The notes: generated by a model not told the origin, from the sequence alone. Positions 34,573 to 44,727 are shown, counted from the first letter of the stretch. The stretch: 45,441 nt of DNA from an uncultured Paludibacter sp. (GCA_937927845.1 CALFXE010000214.1:1-45441), one strand, 5' to 3'. Numbers and translations are program-made.

Positions 34573-36235
34573 ATTGGATTGCTACTCCATCATATCCCGG
34601 ATTTTGATCCATCGGACTATTCAAATCTCGTTCTTGCAGCGGAATGGGGAACAGTTCATGCTTGCCCTTTACAAAAGGATCCATATAAGTCGCAATTTGA
34701 GGTTTGGTAGCTGTTCGATAGTAATTCATTACATCTGCCAACAGATCCCAACGTTTCAAATCAAACCAACGGTGTCCTTCCATAGCTAATTCAACCCTTC
34801 TTTCGTGTTGGATGGCCAAGTACAAATCATCGGCATTATCAACGAGCTGATGATTTCCACTTCTACCTACACCCTGAAGAGGAATGCTGTAGTTAGGAAA
34901 TTCAGGAAGGATATCATTTCTGCCAGCGGTGTTGCGTGCACGTTTTCTTACTTCTTCTAGTGCCCACTTTGCTTTATTGACATCCGAAGCACTTTGTTTC
35001 AGACAAGCTTCAGCATACATCAACAGTACATCAGCATACCGTATTTCCTTACGATTTATTTCACCGCGTGTGGCGTGACCTAATGGAATCCAAGTTGTGT
35101 CTGCATTCATCATAGAATATTTCCGTGCAGTATATCGGTTTCCTAAATAAACATTGATGTTGTTAGTATTGTCATCGCTTGCTTCTACCTGATCTAAAGT
35201 AGGAGCGTAGATGGCTGCATCACGACGAGGATCATCATTTTCAAATTCATCATACAACTCTTGTGAAGGTCGATTGAAACCCCAACCTTCTTGTGTAGCC
35301 CAACGTGGACGGGTCATGGTAGGTGTTAAGGTGCCACGTGAAAATCCCATACCTTGCCAAGCATCGCTAGTGCCTTCTGACACAAATTGTATTTCAAATA
35401 CCGACTCTGAATTGTTTTCTCCATCGACTGTAAATATATTATTGTAATTAGCCACTAAAGTATATTGACCTGAATCAATTATGCTATCTCCTTGTAATTT
35501 AGCTTGATTGTAGTCATGATTATTCATATATGATTTCATCAACAAGGCTCTGGCTGCACCTTTTGTAGCTCTACCCAAATCTGCTGCATCGTAGCCGTTT
35601 CGTTCCGGAAGATACTTAACGGCAAAGTCAAGATCTTCATATATTTGTGCATATACCTCTTGTTCCGTAGCACGCAGTTGCTTCCAGTCTGCTTGTGCTT
35701 TAATAATATTATTGACAATAGGAACACCTCCAAATACACGTACCAAGCGGAAATTATAGAGTGCTCTTAAAAAGTGTGCTTCTGCTAATATCCTTTTTTG
35801 TAAGCCTGCCTTTTCATTTTTGAAAAGATCTTCCTCCATCATTGGCACGTATTCGAGAACTAAATTACAACGGAAGATACCTATGTATTGACATCTGTAA
35901 AACCATAACAGTACATTATTGTCTGATTTGGTCTTGAAGTTTTCCATGTCGTATACCAAGTCCATATCACTTAATCCGGAACCACCTTTAATGGCATCAT
36001 CCGAACATACGTCACCTATCCACCATTCGGAGAAAAACGTACCTCCGGCATTCTGATATTCCCATGTTAATGGAGCATAGCAAGCCGTTGCAGATTGAAT
36101 TGCCGATTGGGCATCAATAAAGGACTCATCTATATCAATAGCACCCTCTTTTGGAAATGATAAATAACTGTCGCAAGCTGAAAGTATAGTTGCGATAGAT
36201 AAGAGAGTAATAAAAATTTTACTGTATTTTTTCAT
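34571..36235 (-). CDS. SusD/RagB family nutrient-binding lipoprotein
   Basis: 554 residues, normal for SusD-like proteins. Lipobox Cys21 (ATILSAC). The helical TPR-like scaffold includes AEAHFLRALYNFRLVRVFGG, and the C-terminal signature is HERRVELAMEGHRWFDLKRW followed by KHELFPIPLQERDLNSPMDQNPGY. SusD proteins form the lid of the SusC channel and bind oligosaccharide at the cell surface. It lies 24 bp downstream of susC, and the glucanases in the operon point to beta-1,3-glucan as ligand. Confidence 0.96.
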   Translation of the reverse strand: MKKYSKIFITLLSIATILSACDSYLSFPKEGAIDIDESFIDAQSAIQSATACYAPLTWEYQNAGGTFFSEWWIGDVCSDDAIKGGSGLSDMDLVYDMENFKTKSDNNVLLWFYRCQYIGIFRCNLVLEYVPMMEEDLFKNEKAGLQKRILAEAHFLRALYNFRLVRVFGGVPIVNNIIKAQADWKQLRATEQEVYAQIYEDLDFAVKYLPERNGYDAADLGRATKGAARALLMKSYMNNHDYNQAKLQGDSIIDSGQYTLVANYNNIFTVDGENNSESVFEIQFVSEGTSDAWQGMGFSRGTLTPTMTRPRWATQEGWGFNRPSQELYDEFENDDPRRDAAIYAPTLDQVEASDDNTNNINVYLGNRYTARKYSMMNADTTWIPLGHATRGEINRKEIRYADVLLMYAEACLKQSASDVNKAKWALEEVRKRARNTAGRNDILPEFPNYSIPLQGVGRSGNHQLVDNADDLYLAIQHERRVELAMEGHRWFDLKRWDLLADVMNYYRTATKPQIATYMDPFVKGKHELFPIPLQERDLNSPMDQNPGYDGVAIQ

Positions 36236-36259
36236 CTTCTTAATTTAATACTGAATGAG

Positions 36260-39200
36260 TTAGAAATTTAAATTTAATCCCACTAACCAAGTTCTTGCTT
36301 GTGGAAAGTTACCGTAGTCACGTCCATTGTTACCCACTTCAGGGTCGAAACCTTTATATGAAGTGAAAGTCAGTATATTGCTGCCTCCAACATAAAAACG
36401 CAATCTGTTTATGCCTATGCGCGAAGTGAGTTTGGAAGGAATGGTGTATCCTAATTGAATATTCTTCAATCGTAGGTAGGATGCGTCTTCTACAAATCTG
36501 CTTGAAACAAGCTTGTTTTCTGTGCTGCCGGTTGCCGTAGGGTTAGGTATAGAACCATTTGAACCTTCTAACCCATTTACCCACGGACTGGTTGGGTCGG
36601 TCAGATCGGAATGTACAGGGAAAAATGTATTACGCATATCTGTACTTAACACCGACTCTGTACCGTCAAATTCAAGTTTGTTCTGACGTAGTCCGTTGTA
36701 TACTTTATTACCTGCCACACCTTGGAAGAAAGCTTGAAAATCGAATCCAAGATAATTTGCTGTGAAGTTAAACCCATAAGTTACTTTAGGAAATGGATTA
36801 CCTGCATCATAGCGGTCTAAATCCGTTATCTCTCCATCGTTGTTGATATCTGCATAGCGTGCATCACCGGGTTTTGCATTGGGTTGAATAAGCTGGGAAA
36901 TATTAGTTTCCGGATTTATCCAGGTGTAATTGTCAATCTCTTCTTGAGTTTGGAACACTCCATCATATTTATATACAAAAATTGTATTTAAGGCATATCC
37001 TTCGTCACTCATGATAAAGTCATTCCAAATACGTTCTCCTCCATTCACGTCAGTTAGCATGTTATGTATCAATGAGAAATTACCTCCTACGGAATATTTA
37101 AACTTTCCAATGTTATCTCGATAATCTAAATTTAACTCAACACCTTTGTTTTGCACTGTTGCTGCATTTGCAATCACATCATACCGATAACCTATATGAG
37201 CAGGACCTTTAACTGTCATGTGCATACCTTGTGTGTATCTTAAAAACAAATCAAGGCTTCCGCTTAATTTTCCACGTAATAATCCGAAATCAACACCTAT
37301 GTCAGTTTGATTAGTACTTTCCCATTCGATTATAGGAGGGAAACTACCAATAGATAATCCTGTTTGCAAAATGCTCGGAGTTCCAAATGGATATCCTACC
37401 ATCCAGTTTGCAGAGTTCCATGCTGCCGGAAAAGCTGCATTTTCACTCAACGAACGCTCATTACCTAATAATCCCCATCCTACACGTACTTTTAAAATAT
37501 CAACGGTAGATTGCAGTGGTTCGAAGAACTCCTCTTCACTCACTTTCCATGCTCCTGCAACCGAAGGGAATGCTCTCCAAAAATGTCCTCCCGAAAGTTT
37601 TGATGAACCATCATATCGTAAGTTTGCCGTCATTAAGTATTTGTTGTCCAATACATAATGCAAACGCCCGAAATAGGATGCCATCCTACCTTTAGCAACG
37701 CCATCTCCACCGCTACGTGTTGGTATCCATGTATTAGAACCAGCATCTAATATGACAGTATTTAATGTTTTGTTTACATACCAGTTTTTCTTATCATCAT
37801 TAAGTAAATAATCTCCGCTTGCACTTACCGAATAGGAATTATATTCTTCCATAGAAGCCCCAATCATGGCTGTGATTTCATTTCTATCGTTCCACTTCGT
37901 ATTGTAAGTAGCTGTAGCTTCGTAAGTTAATTGTTGTGAACGCGACATAGACGCTGAAACGCTATTTTTAGTAATTGCATTGTAAATAACGTCCAATGCG
38001 GGGGTATAGGTTCTACTCATACCATTCCAAAGCTTCATATTGACATCACCGCGAATAACCAATCCTTTAATAGGAGTAATTTGAAGATAAACATCACCTA
38101 CCCAGTCATCGTTATTATTATTTGGCTTTGAATTAAACACCTGATTGTATGGGTGTGTAACGTTTCTAAATAGGGAAGGAGTAGAATAATCACCACTTAA
38201 ATCACGCTGATCTTGTGGTCTTGGGCGTGGATGACCACTCAAACTGCCTTCGGGATACATAACAGGATCCCATGGAGCCATAGATAGGGCACTTGATAGT
38301 AAAGCAGTGTTTCCATTACCTTGTACATTATAGCTGTGAGAATTGGTAAATGATAAATTTTGTCCAACCGTCAACCACTTATTAACATTAAAAGATGTGT
38401 TCAATCTTAATGTAAGCCTTTTATAATACGATCCTATTAAAGTTCCTTTTTGATCAAAGGAGTTGATACTCATTAAATATTTTGATTTTTCTCCTGCGCC
38501 ATCAATTGACAGATAATAGTTTTGAATCATTGCGTTTTTAACAAAAACTTCATCTTGCCAGTCAGTATCATAGTTGGTATAATCGATACCCGGTGTTAAA
38601 ACGCTTCCATCCGGATTCAATTCTACTATGCGAGGATAATAAGTGCTATTATTAGGTGTGTAATTAGAACGTATCCACTCATTCAAACCTTTTGTTTCCA
38701 ATTCATTTTTGGTATTACCGAATATAGATCTCATTTTTGCAAATTCGTCTCTTCCCATAACATCAAGCTTTCTCCATCGATTTTGAGATCCTATATAAGA
38801 TTCAAAGTTGATATTTGCCTTACCTTGCTGACCGCCTTGTTTTGTAGTGATTAAAATTACACCATTTGCCCCACGCGAACCATATATAGCTGCGGTGGAA
38901 GCATCTTTTAATACTTCTAAGGATGCAATATCGCTTGTACTCAAAAAGTTTATGTTATCGGTAATTACACCATCTACTACATAAATAGGACTTGCTACTC
39001 CCACTGTACCGACACCACGTATGCGAATAATGGCATCTGCACCGGGCTGACCTGAATTGGAGTTAACAGTAACGCCTGCTATGCGACCTTGTAGTGCCTG
39101 ATCGACACGGGCAACCGGAGACATGCGCAAATCCTCACCTTTAACAGAGCCTACTGCACCGGTTAAATCGCTTTTTTTCATTGTTCCATAGCCGATAGCA

Positions 39201-39520
39201 ATTACTTCATCTAACATTTTTGAATCACTTTCCATCGAAATTGTCAAGTTCTGATCTTTATTGACTGTGATTATTTGATTTTTGTAACCGATAAAACGAA
39301 ATTCGACTATAGATCCCTTTGGGATTTTTAATGAGAAGTGACCGTCCACATCTGAGATAGTGCCAATTTTGTCATTATCTCTAACTAAAATATTTACACC
39401 GGGCATAGCACTACCATCTGTCTTATCAACTACAATTCCGGATAGTTGAAAGACCTGTGCAAAAATCACATTACATGATATTAGTAAAATTAGAATTAAG
39501 AATATAGTTCTTTTCATCAT
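36260..39520 (-). CDS. SusC/RagA family TonB-linked outer-membrane transporter
   Basis: 1086 residues, normal for SusC. Signal peptide 1-22. Carboxypeptidase-D-like domain at about 23-110 (GIVVDKTDGSAMPGVNILVR), TonB-box-like region and plug at about 110-230 (GYGTMKKSDLTGAVGSVKGE, AAIYGSRGANGVILITTKQG), then a 22-stranded barrel ending YGNFPQARTWLVGLNLNF. It imports oligosaccharides captured by the SusD partner. First gene of the PUL; two adjacent ATG codons at 39515-39520 are possible starts. Confidence 0.97.
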   Translation of the reverse strand: MMKRTIFLILILLISCNVIFAQVFQLSGIVVDKTDGSAMPGVNILVRDNDKIGTISDVDGHFSLKIPKGSIVEFRFIGYKNQIITVNKDQNLTISMESDSKMLDEVIAIGYGTMKKSDLTGAVGSVKGEDLRMSPVARVDQALQGRIAGVTVNSNSGQPGADAIIRIRGVGTVGVASPIYVVDGVITDNINFLSTSDIASLEVLKDASTAAIYGSRGANGVILITTKQGGQQGKANINFESYIGSQNRWRKLDVMGRDEFAKMRSIFGNTKNELETKGLNEWIRSNYTPNNSTYYPRIVELNPDGSVLTPGIDYTNYDTDWQDEVFVKNAMIQNYYLSIDGAGEKSKYLMSINSFDQKGTLIGSYYKRLTLRLNTSFNVNKWLTVGQNLSFTNSHSYNVQGNGNTALLSSALSMAPWDPVMYPEGSLSGHPRPRPQDQRDLSGDYSTPSLFRNVTHPYNQVFNSKPNNNNDDWVGDVYLQITPIKGLVIRGDVNMKLWNGMSRTYTPALDVIYNAITKNSVSASMSRSQQLTYEATATYNTKWNDRNEITAMIGASMEEYNSYSVSASGDYLLNDDKKNWYVNKTLNTVILDAGSNTWIPTRSGGDGVAKGRMASYFGRLHYVLDNKYLMTANLRYDGSSKLSGGHFWRAFPSVAGAWKVSEEEFFEPLQSTVDILKVRVGWGLLGNERSLSENAAFPAAWNSANWMVGYPFGTPSILQTGLSIGSFPPIIEWESTNQTDIGVDFGLLRGKLSGSLDLFLRYTQGMHMTVKGPAHIGYRYDVIANAATVQNKGVELNLDYRDNIGKFKYSVGGNFSLIHNMLTDVNGGERIWNDFIMSDEGYALNTIFVYKYDGVFQTQEEIDNYTWINPETNISQLIQPNAKPGDARYADINNDGEITDLDRYDAGNPFPKVTYGFNFTANYLGFDFQAFFQGVAGNKVYNGLRQNKLEFDGTESVLSTDMRNTFFPVHSDLTDPTSPWVNGLEGSNGSIPNPTATGSTENKLVSSRFVEDASYLRLKNIQLGYTIPSKLTSRIGINRLRFYVGGSNILTFTSYKGFDPEVGNNGRDYGNFPQARTWLVGLNLNF

Positions 39521-39868
39521 AAATAATTAAGTTATAATTGTTGAAGAAAATTCACACAACAAAAATAAGTTCAACATATTTATCATGCAAATTTTTTACT
39601 TCACAAAAACTCACTATTACTGTAAATTTACCACAACAAAACCTCAATTTTATATGTACTATGTTATTGTATATTAATGACATAGCAATTTGTATGTTTT
39701 ACAACATATTTTCGCTTCTTATTTCAATGTTTAAAACAGCTAAAATTGAATGATTTTTTATTTTAATATTTATTAATGTAGATTATTTTTAAAATTTTAT
39801 CGTCCTTTTATCGTTAATAGATCAATGCTTTTAAATTATATATTTTATTATAAATACAACAACAAGAT
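39521..39868. promoter_or_regulatory. Divergent control region between susC and the regulator, with palindromes
   Basis: This gap of 348 bp has no credible gene. For susC (minus strand) TATTTTTG is the complement of 39560-39567, with TTG (complement of 39588-39590) 20 bp upstream: a good -33/-7 pair. Candidate operator palindromes are GTAAATTTAC (39622-39631), CTATGT...ACATAG (39659-39664 / 39680-39685) and ATGTT-TTAC-AACAT (39694-39707). They lie upstream of the susC promoter, where an activator would bind. No clear -7 box was found for the plus-strand regulator. Confidence 0.5.
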
Positions 39869-42754
39869 ATGAAACGATTTTTTGTATTATTTTTTATATT
39901 CTTTTGTAGTGTAAATTTAATTTTCAGTCAACATTCGCCGGTACGTAATTTCTATAGCAAGCAGACCGGTAGCGGTACTCAAAATTGGGATATTATACAG
40001 AGAAAGAATGATTGGATGTATTTCGCAAACAACAATGGATTGCTCGAGTTTGATGGTACTACTTGGTCTTTATATCCTATTGGCAACTATACTAATGTTA
40101 GATCTTTGTTTTATGATGAAAAGCAGGATGTTATATATGCCGGTGCATTTAATGAATTTGGATATTATTATACAAATCAAAAGGGCTTAATAACTTATAA
40201 ATCATTATTGTATTTACTCGAACCTGCAGATAAAAATTTTTCTGAGATATGGCATATAGTTAATGTAGATAATAATCTATACTTTCAGGGTAATAATGAA
40301 ATATTTAGATTAAAGGATAATAAAATAAAACGTTTTAATTTAAAAGATAAAATCGAATGTGTGAATAATATTCATAATTCATTAATTATTGCTTGTGCGA
40401 GCGAAGGAGTCAAGATAATGAACGGTGATATTTTTATTCAGTTACCAAATTCCGCAGTTTTAAATAATAAAAAAGTATGTGCAATTTTACCTTTTGAAGA
40501 AAATAAAATATTATTTGTAACGGATTTCTATGGTATATATGTTTTTGATGGTGAGAAAGTAAATCCTTATAAAACTGATATAGATAAGTTTCTGTCTGAG
40601 AATCAAGTCTTTTGTGCATCTTTGAAAAATAACAAATTGGCTATTGGCACCGTAAGGAATGGTTTGGTTGTGAAAGATCTTTCGGATAATTCAAACGTTT
40701 TTGCCAATGTTAATTCAGAATTACAAAATAATACGGTGTTAAGTTTGTCTTTCGACAATAAACACAATTTATGGTTAGGACTTGACAAAGGTATCGATTA
40801 TGTCATGATAAATTCTCCCTTAAAAGAATTAATGGAAAATAATCGTTTGTTTGGCTCGGGCTATACTTCAAAGATTAAAGATAATCTGTTATACTTAGGC
40901 ACTAATCAAGGATTATATTCAACCTCTTTTCCCTTGAATGTAAATTTAAATCAATTGAAAATCAACCTTGTACCAAATATGCAAGGTCAGGTTTGGTGTC
41001 TCCAGTTGATTGATAATACTTTGTTTTGCGGTACGGATCACGGTGCATATATAATTAATGGTACTCAGTCAATCCAATTGCCTAATATTAATGGTACGTG
41101 GAATTTTAAAAAGTTGAAACATCATCCTGATTATATATTAGGTGCTTCATATAAAGGCTTTTTTCTGCTGAAAAAAGAAAATAACAAATGGGTCTTTTCT
41201 AACTATGTTGAAGGTTTTGATGATTCAGGTGGTATGTATGAAGAAGACGAAAATGGATACATTTGGTTTGCTCATTGGATAAAAGGTTTCTTTAAATTAA
41301 TGTTTAATGAGACTTTAGACAAGTTCACCGTAGAACATTTTGATACATCTAAGGGTTTTTATACTGAAAGAAACAGCGTGTTGTTCGTTGTTGACGATAA
41401 ATTGGTGTTTTCGAGTGATGGTGGTTTTTTTGAGTTTTCTAAAGAAACAAATTCAGTAGTACATCATGATAAAATTGAAAAACTATTTGGAGTATTACCT
41501 TATTCTTTGAGATTAATTCAATCACAAAATGGTGATATATGGAATGTGTCTTCAAAAGGAGTTGAAGTTGCTTTTTTGCAACCCGATAATACTTATAAAA
41601 TAAAGAAGGCATTTTATTCATCTTTAAATAATAAACTAATACCCGGATTTCAAAATTTGAATTTCATTAATGATTCTGTTGTAATTGTAAGTACGGAGAA
41701 TGGATTTGCCTGGTTCGATTTTTTAAAAATGAATGAATATACTAATGATTCGCTTAAAGTCTCGATCAATCGTATCATTTTTACTAACGAACCGGATTCT
41801 GTATATGGTGGGATGATTGAGAATAATAATGATATTCCAAAATTCAAATACAAACATAATTCTATACATTTTTCTTTCTCTGCACCTGATTATACTGATG
41901 AAAATTCAGTTTTATATAGCTGTTTTTTAGAAAATTATGATTCGGATTGGTCTGCTTTTTCTTCTTCTCATTTTAAAGAATACACAAAGCTTCCAAAAGG
42001 AACTTATAATTTTAAAGTCAGAGCTAAAAAAGTTTCTGATGATAATGTTATGGAAACCGGTTTCAAGTTCGTGATTCTACCTCCATGGTATGAAACAAAT
42101 ATTGCTTTACTTATTTATTTTATTCTTGCGACATTAGCTTTGTTTAAAACTTTTATTGTGTTGAAAAAACGCTCAGAAAGGGCATTAGTTGCAGTTAAAG
42201 AACAAAAAGAAAAAGAATTACGTGAGCAAAAGGAAAAATTTAAAGCCGATACGTTGGAAAAAGAAAAAGAAATAATTGAACTTAAAAATCAGAAAATGCA
42301 ATATGAGTTACGTAACAAAGCTCGTGAACTTGCCGGCTCTACTATGAATCTTGCACGAAAGAATGAAATTCTATTAGATATAAATAGTAGTATCGGAAAA
42401 ATTACCGATGATGTTAAAACAAATAAAGACCAGACAATCATACTTAATAGACTTCATAAGATCGAAGTTGAAATAAGAAAAAATATCGAAAGAGACGATA
42501 ACTGGAAGAAGTTTGAGGAGAATTTTGATTTAGTGCATGAAAATTTCCTCAAACGTATTGGAGATAAATATCCTTCTTTGTCGGTTAGCGACAAAAAATT
42601 ATGTGCATATTTAAAAATGGGTTTGCGCTCCAAAGACATAGCACCTCTTCTGAATATGTCGTATCGTAGTATTGAAATGGGACGTTATAGATTGCGTAAG
42701 AAGTTAGATTTAGATGGTGATGAGAATTTATCCGAATTTTTACAGGGCTTTTAA
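39869..42754 (+). CDS. One-component membrane regulator: periplasmic propeller/Y_Y_Y sensor with LuxR-type HTH
   Basis: 961 residues. Signal/anchor sequence 1-20, then about 640 residues of beta-propeller repeats of the two-component-regulator propeller type (WMYFANNNGLLEFDGTTWSL, LWLGLDKGIDYVMI), then a Y_Y_Y domain (about 680-725: FLENYDSDWSAF, LPKGTYNFKVRAKKV). One membrane helix lies at about 742-762. On the cytoplasmic side a long charged coiled coil (about 765-830) leads to a LuxR-like helix-turn-helix (about 895-945: SVSDKKLCAYLKMGLRSKDI, RSIEMGRYRLRKKL). There is no kinase or receiver domain, so sensing and DNA binding are in one chain. Divergent placement next to susC makes it the probable activator of the PUL. 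Confidence 0.88.
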   Translation: MKRFFVLFFIFFCSVNLIFSQHSPVRNFYSKQTGSGTQNWDIIQRKNDWMYFANNNGLLEFDGTTWSLYPIGNYTNVRSLFYDEKQDVIYAGAFNEFGYYYTNQKGLITYKSLLYLLEPADKNFSEIWHIVNVDNNLYFQGNNEIFRLKDNKIKRFNLKDKIECVNNIHNSLIIACASEGVKIMNGDIFIQLPNSAVLNNKKVCAILPFEENKILFVTDFYGIYVFDGEKVNPYKTDIDKFLSENQVFCASLKNNKLAIGTVRNGLVVKDLSDNSNVFANVNSELQNNTVLSLSFDNKHNLWLGLDKGIDYVMINSPLKELMENNRLFGSGYTSKIKDNLLYLGTNQGLYSTSFPLNVNLNQLKINLVPNMQGQVWCLQLIDNTLFCGTDHGAYIINGTQSIQLPNINGTWNFKKLKHHPDYILGASYKGFFLLKKENNKWVFSNYVEGFDDSGGMYEEDENGYIWFAHWIKGFFKLMFNETLDKFTVEHFDTSKGFYTERNSVLFVVDDKLVFSSDGGFFEFSKETNSVVHHDKIEKLFGVLPYSLRLIQSQNGDIWNVSSKGVEVAFLQPDNTYKIKKAFYSSLNNKLIPGFQNLNFINDSVVIVSTENGFAWFDFLKMNEYTNDSLKVSINRIIFTNEPDSVYGGMIENNNDIPKFKYKHNSIHFSFSAPDYTDENSVLYSCFLENYDSDWSAFSSSHFKEYTKLPKGTYNFKVRAKKVSDDNVMETGFKFVILPPWYETNIALLIYFILATLALFKTFIVLKKRSERALVAVKEQKEKELREQKEKFKADTLEKEKEIIELKNQKMQYELRNKARELAGSTMNLARKNEILLDINSSIGKITDDVKTNKDQTIILNRLHKIEVEIRKNIERDDNWKKFEENFDLVHENFLKRIGDKYPSLSVSDKKLCAYLKMGLRSKDIAPLLNMSYRSIEMGRYRLRKKLDLDGDENLSEFLQGF

Positions 42755-43002
42755 TATGTTGATTTTAGTTTGGAACGATTGAGTGTGTTTAACTGCTTTT
42801 TACCTTTTCTACATTTGTAATACTATCGACTTTCCTAAAGACATAACACATCTTAAAGCTTATTAGATGTACATTGTGATTTGATAATTAATTTTTAACG
42901 AAACAATTCTCTTTTTTTAACTATTGTATGTGTATAAAAATTCATGGAATATTCCTATATTTGCGACAATGAAAAAATATTAACTCATAAAAATATTTGA
43001 AT
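42755..43002 (+). promoter_or_regulatory. Intergenic region with -7 box for the T9SS repeat protein
   Basis: TATATTTG followed by C at 42956-42963, 39 bp before the ATG at 43003. The -33 region lacks a well-spaced TTG. Nothing else recognisable in the 248 bp; no strong terminator after the regulator gene. Confidence 0.45.
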
Positions 43003-44727
43003 ATGAAACATCTTACTTTTTTAAAAACAGGGCTTCTTGCTGTCGCGTTGATGGTGGGAAGTGGGAGTGTATGGGCGGAAACTGTTACTTACGAAATAAC
43101 AGCAAAAAATACTTTAACAACTACAGGGACTGCTCCTTCTGGCTCTAGTGCAACATTAGTAGAAACGTATGGCACATCGAAACAGATGACTTCTGGAAAT
43201 TCTCAGACGGTTACGCTGTCAGGTTATAGTGGATATAAAATCACCTCAATAACATTGAGCATGAGATCAAATGCTAGTGCAGGCTCAGGTAATTTTATTT
43301 ATAAAGTTGATAATGGTGTTGATCAAACAATAATCTCAACTAACACATTCAATAATGCTGCATGGTATGGAGCATGGAGTGCTAGTTACGTTAATGTAAC
43401 AAAAGCAGTTGATATAATTTGTGGTAATACTTCTACCGTTTTGAAAATTTCAGCTACTGTAAATTCTCTTTATTGTACATCATATTCTTTAACATATGAA
43501 CCAATAATCTTAGACTGTGAACCTTCCAATCTTGCATTTCCAAGTGATGAGTCGGTAATCAAATCAGTAACTGATGCTTCGTTTATCATTTCTGCTAATT
43601 CTCTGAATGAAACTACAGATATTGAATACAGTAGTTCTAATTTAGATGTTGCTACTGTAAATATAGCTACAGGTGAAGTAACTATTGTAGGTGAGGGTAA
43701 TACTATTATTACTGCGTCACAAGAGTCTGGTACATACAATTCGGTAGAGTATTGTGCCGGTACCGATTCGTATGAATTAATTATTGAACCTTTAGCTGCC
43801 CCTGTTGCTGTTGCTGCAAATGCTATCTCTCAATCATCATTTACAGCAAATTGGGAAGTGATAACGGGAGCTGAAGAGTATGAGTTGACTGTATTTACAG
43901 GAACAATAGCTTTAAATGAAGATTTTAATGGTTTTACTGCTGGAACTCCTAATAGTGGTGCTAATAGTTCAGATGTTTCTACTTCTTTGAATACTTATAC
44001 AAAAGTTGAAGGTTGGACGGGAGATAAGATTTATCAAGCAGGAGGCACAATTAAAATGGGCGGTAGTAGTGCTTTAGGATATATAGTTACACCAGAGTTG
44101 GATTTATTAGGAGTTGATTATACTCTAATTTTCAAAGCTATGGCTTGGAGTGGTGATGAAACCGATTTGAAAATTTATTTAGATGACACTTTGATTGAAA
44201 CAGTATCAGAGTTGAATAATGATGCAAGCTATACCTTAAAACCATATTCAGTTACTATTACAGGTGGTACAGCTACTTCTAAAATTAAATTTGAAGGCAA
44301 ACAGGCATCAAAAAGTCGTTTCTTTTTAGAAGATGTGAAAATATCAGACTTACAACAAATCTCCGGCTCTCCATTTACAGTTACCGGCACATCAAAAGAT
44401 ATTACCGGTTTAACAGCTGATACTGATTATTATTATACAGTAAAAGCAATATCCGGTTCTCATGTGTCAGATGAATCTAATGAGATAAAAGTAACAACAG
44501 GTCCTCTTACATCTCTCGAAAACGCCACTGCTGATTTTGCTATACGTGTGAATAATAGTAAAATTATGTTCAATGCCACTGCCGGTGAGCTTATTGAGAT
44601 TTACAATATTGCCGGTCAAAAGATTATTAGTCAAATTGCAAATGATGGTCTGAATACTATTCCTGTGACAAACAAAGGAGTTTTGGTTGTGAAAGTAGGA
44701 GAGACAATTGCGAAAGTGGTGAATTGA
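43003..44727 (+). CDS. T9SS-exported multidomain surface protein (Big2-like, choice-of-anchor/Fn3)
   Basis: 574 residues from the ATG at 43003; an in-frame TTG two codons upstream is unlikely. Signal peptide 1-25 (cleavage near VWAE). Residues about 26-165 form a serine/threonine-rich beta domain. Residues about 170-265 carry a Big2-type Ig motif (VATVNIATGEVTIVGEGNTI). Residues about 268-500 are an Fn3 domain (FTANWEVITGAEEYELTVFT ... LTADTDYYYTVKAISGSH) interrupted by a jelly-roll-like insert (DFNGFTAGTP ... FFLEDVKISDL). A T9SS type A sorting domain ends it (about 510-574). No catalytic motif seen. It is probably an adhesin-like or binding surface protein; whether it belongs to the PUL is unclear. 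Confidence 0.8.
   Translation: MKHLTFLKTGLLAVALMVGSGSVWAETVTYEITAKNTLTTTGTAPSGSSATLVETYGTSKQMTSGNSQTVTLSGYSGYKITSITLSMRSNASAGSGNFIYKVDNGVDQTIISTNTFNNAAWYGAWSASYVNVTKAVDIICGNTSTVLKISATVNSLYCTSYSLTYEPIILDCEPSNLAFPSDESVIKSVTDASFIISANSLNETTDIEYSSSNLDVATVNIATGEVTIVGEGNTIITASQESGTYNSVEYCAGTDSYELIIEPLAAPVAVAANAISQSSFTANWEVITGAEEYELTVFTGTIALNEDFNGFTAGTPNSGANSSDVSTSLNTYTKVEGWTGDKIYQAGGTIKMGGSSALGYIVTPELDLLGVDYTLIFKAMAWSGDETDLKIYLDDTLIETVSELNNDASYTLKPYSVTITGGTATSKIKFEGKQASKSRFFLEDVKISDLQQISGSPFTVTGTSKDITGLTADTDYYYTVKAISGSHVSDESNEIKVTTGPLTSLENATADFAIRVNNSKIMFNATAGELIEIYNIAGQKIISQIANDGLNTIPVTNKGVLVVKVGETIAKVVN

Noticed and set aside
39538..39753. Plus-strand open frame of 71 codons in the susC/regulator gap
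   Set aside because: TTG start, low-complexity translation, and it runs through the susC promoter and palindromes; the region reads better as regulatory DNA.
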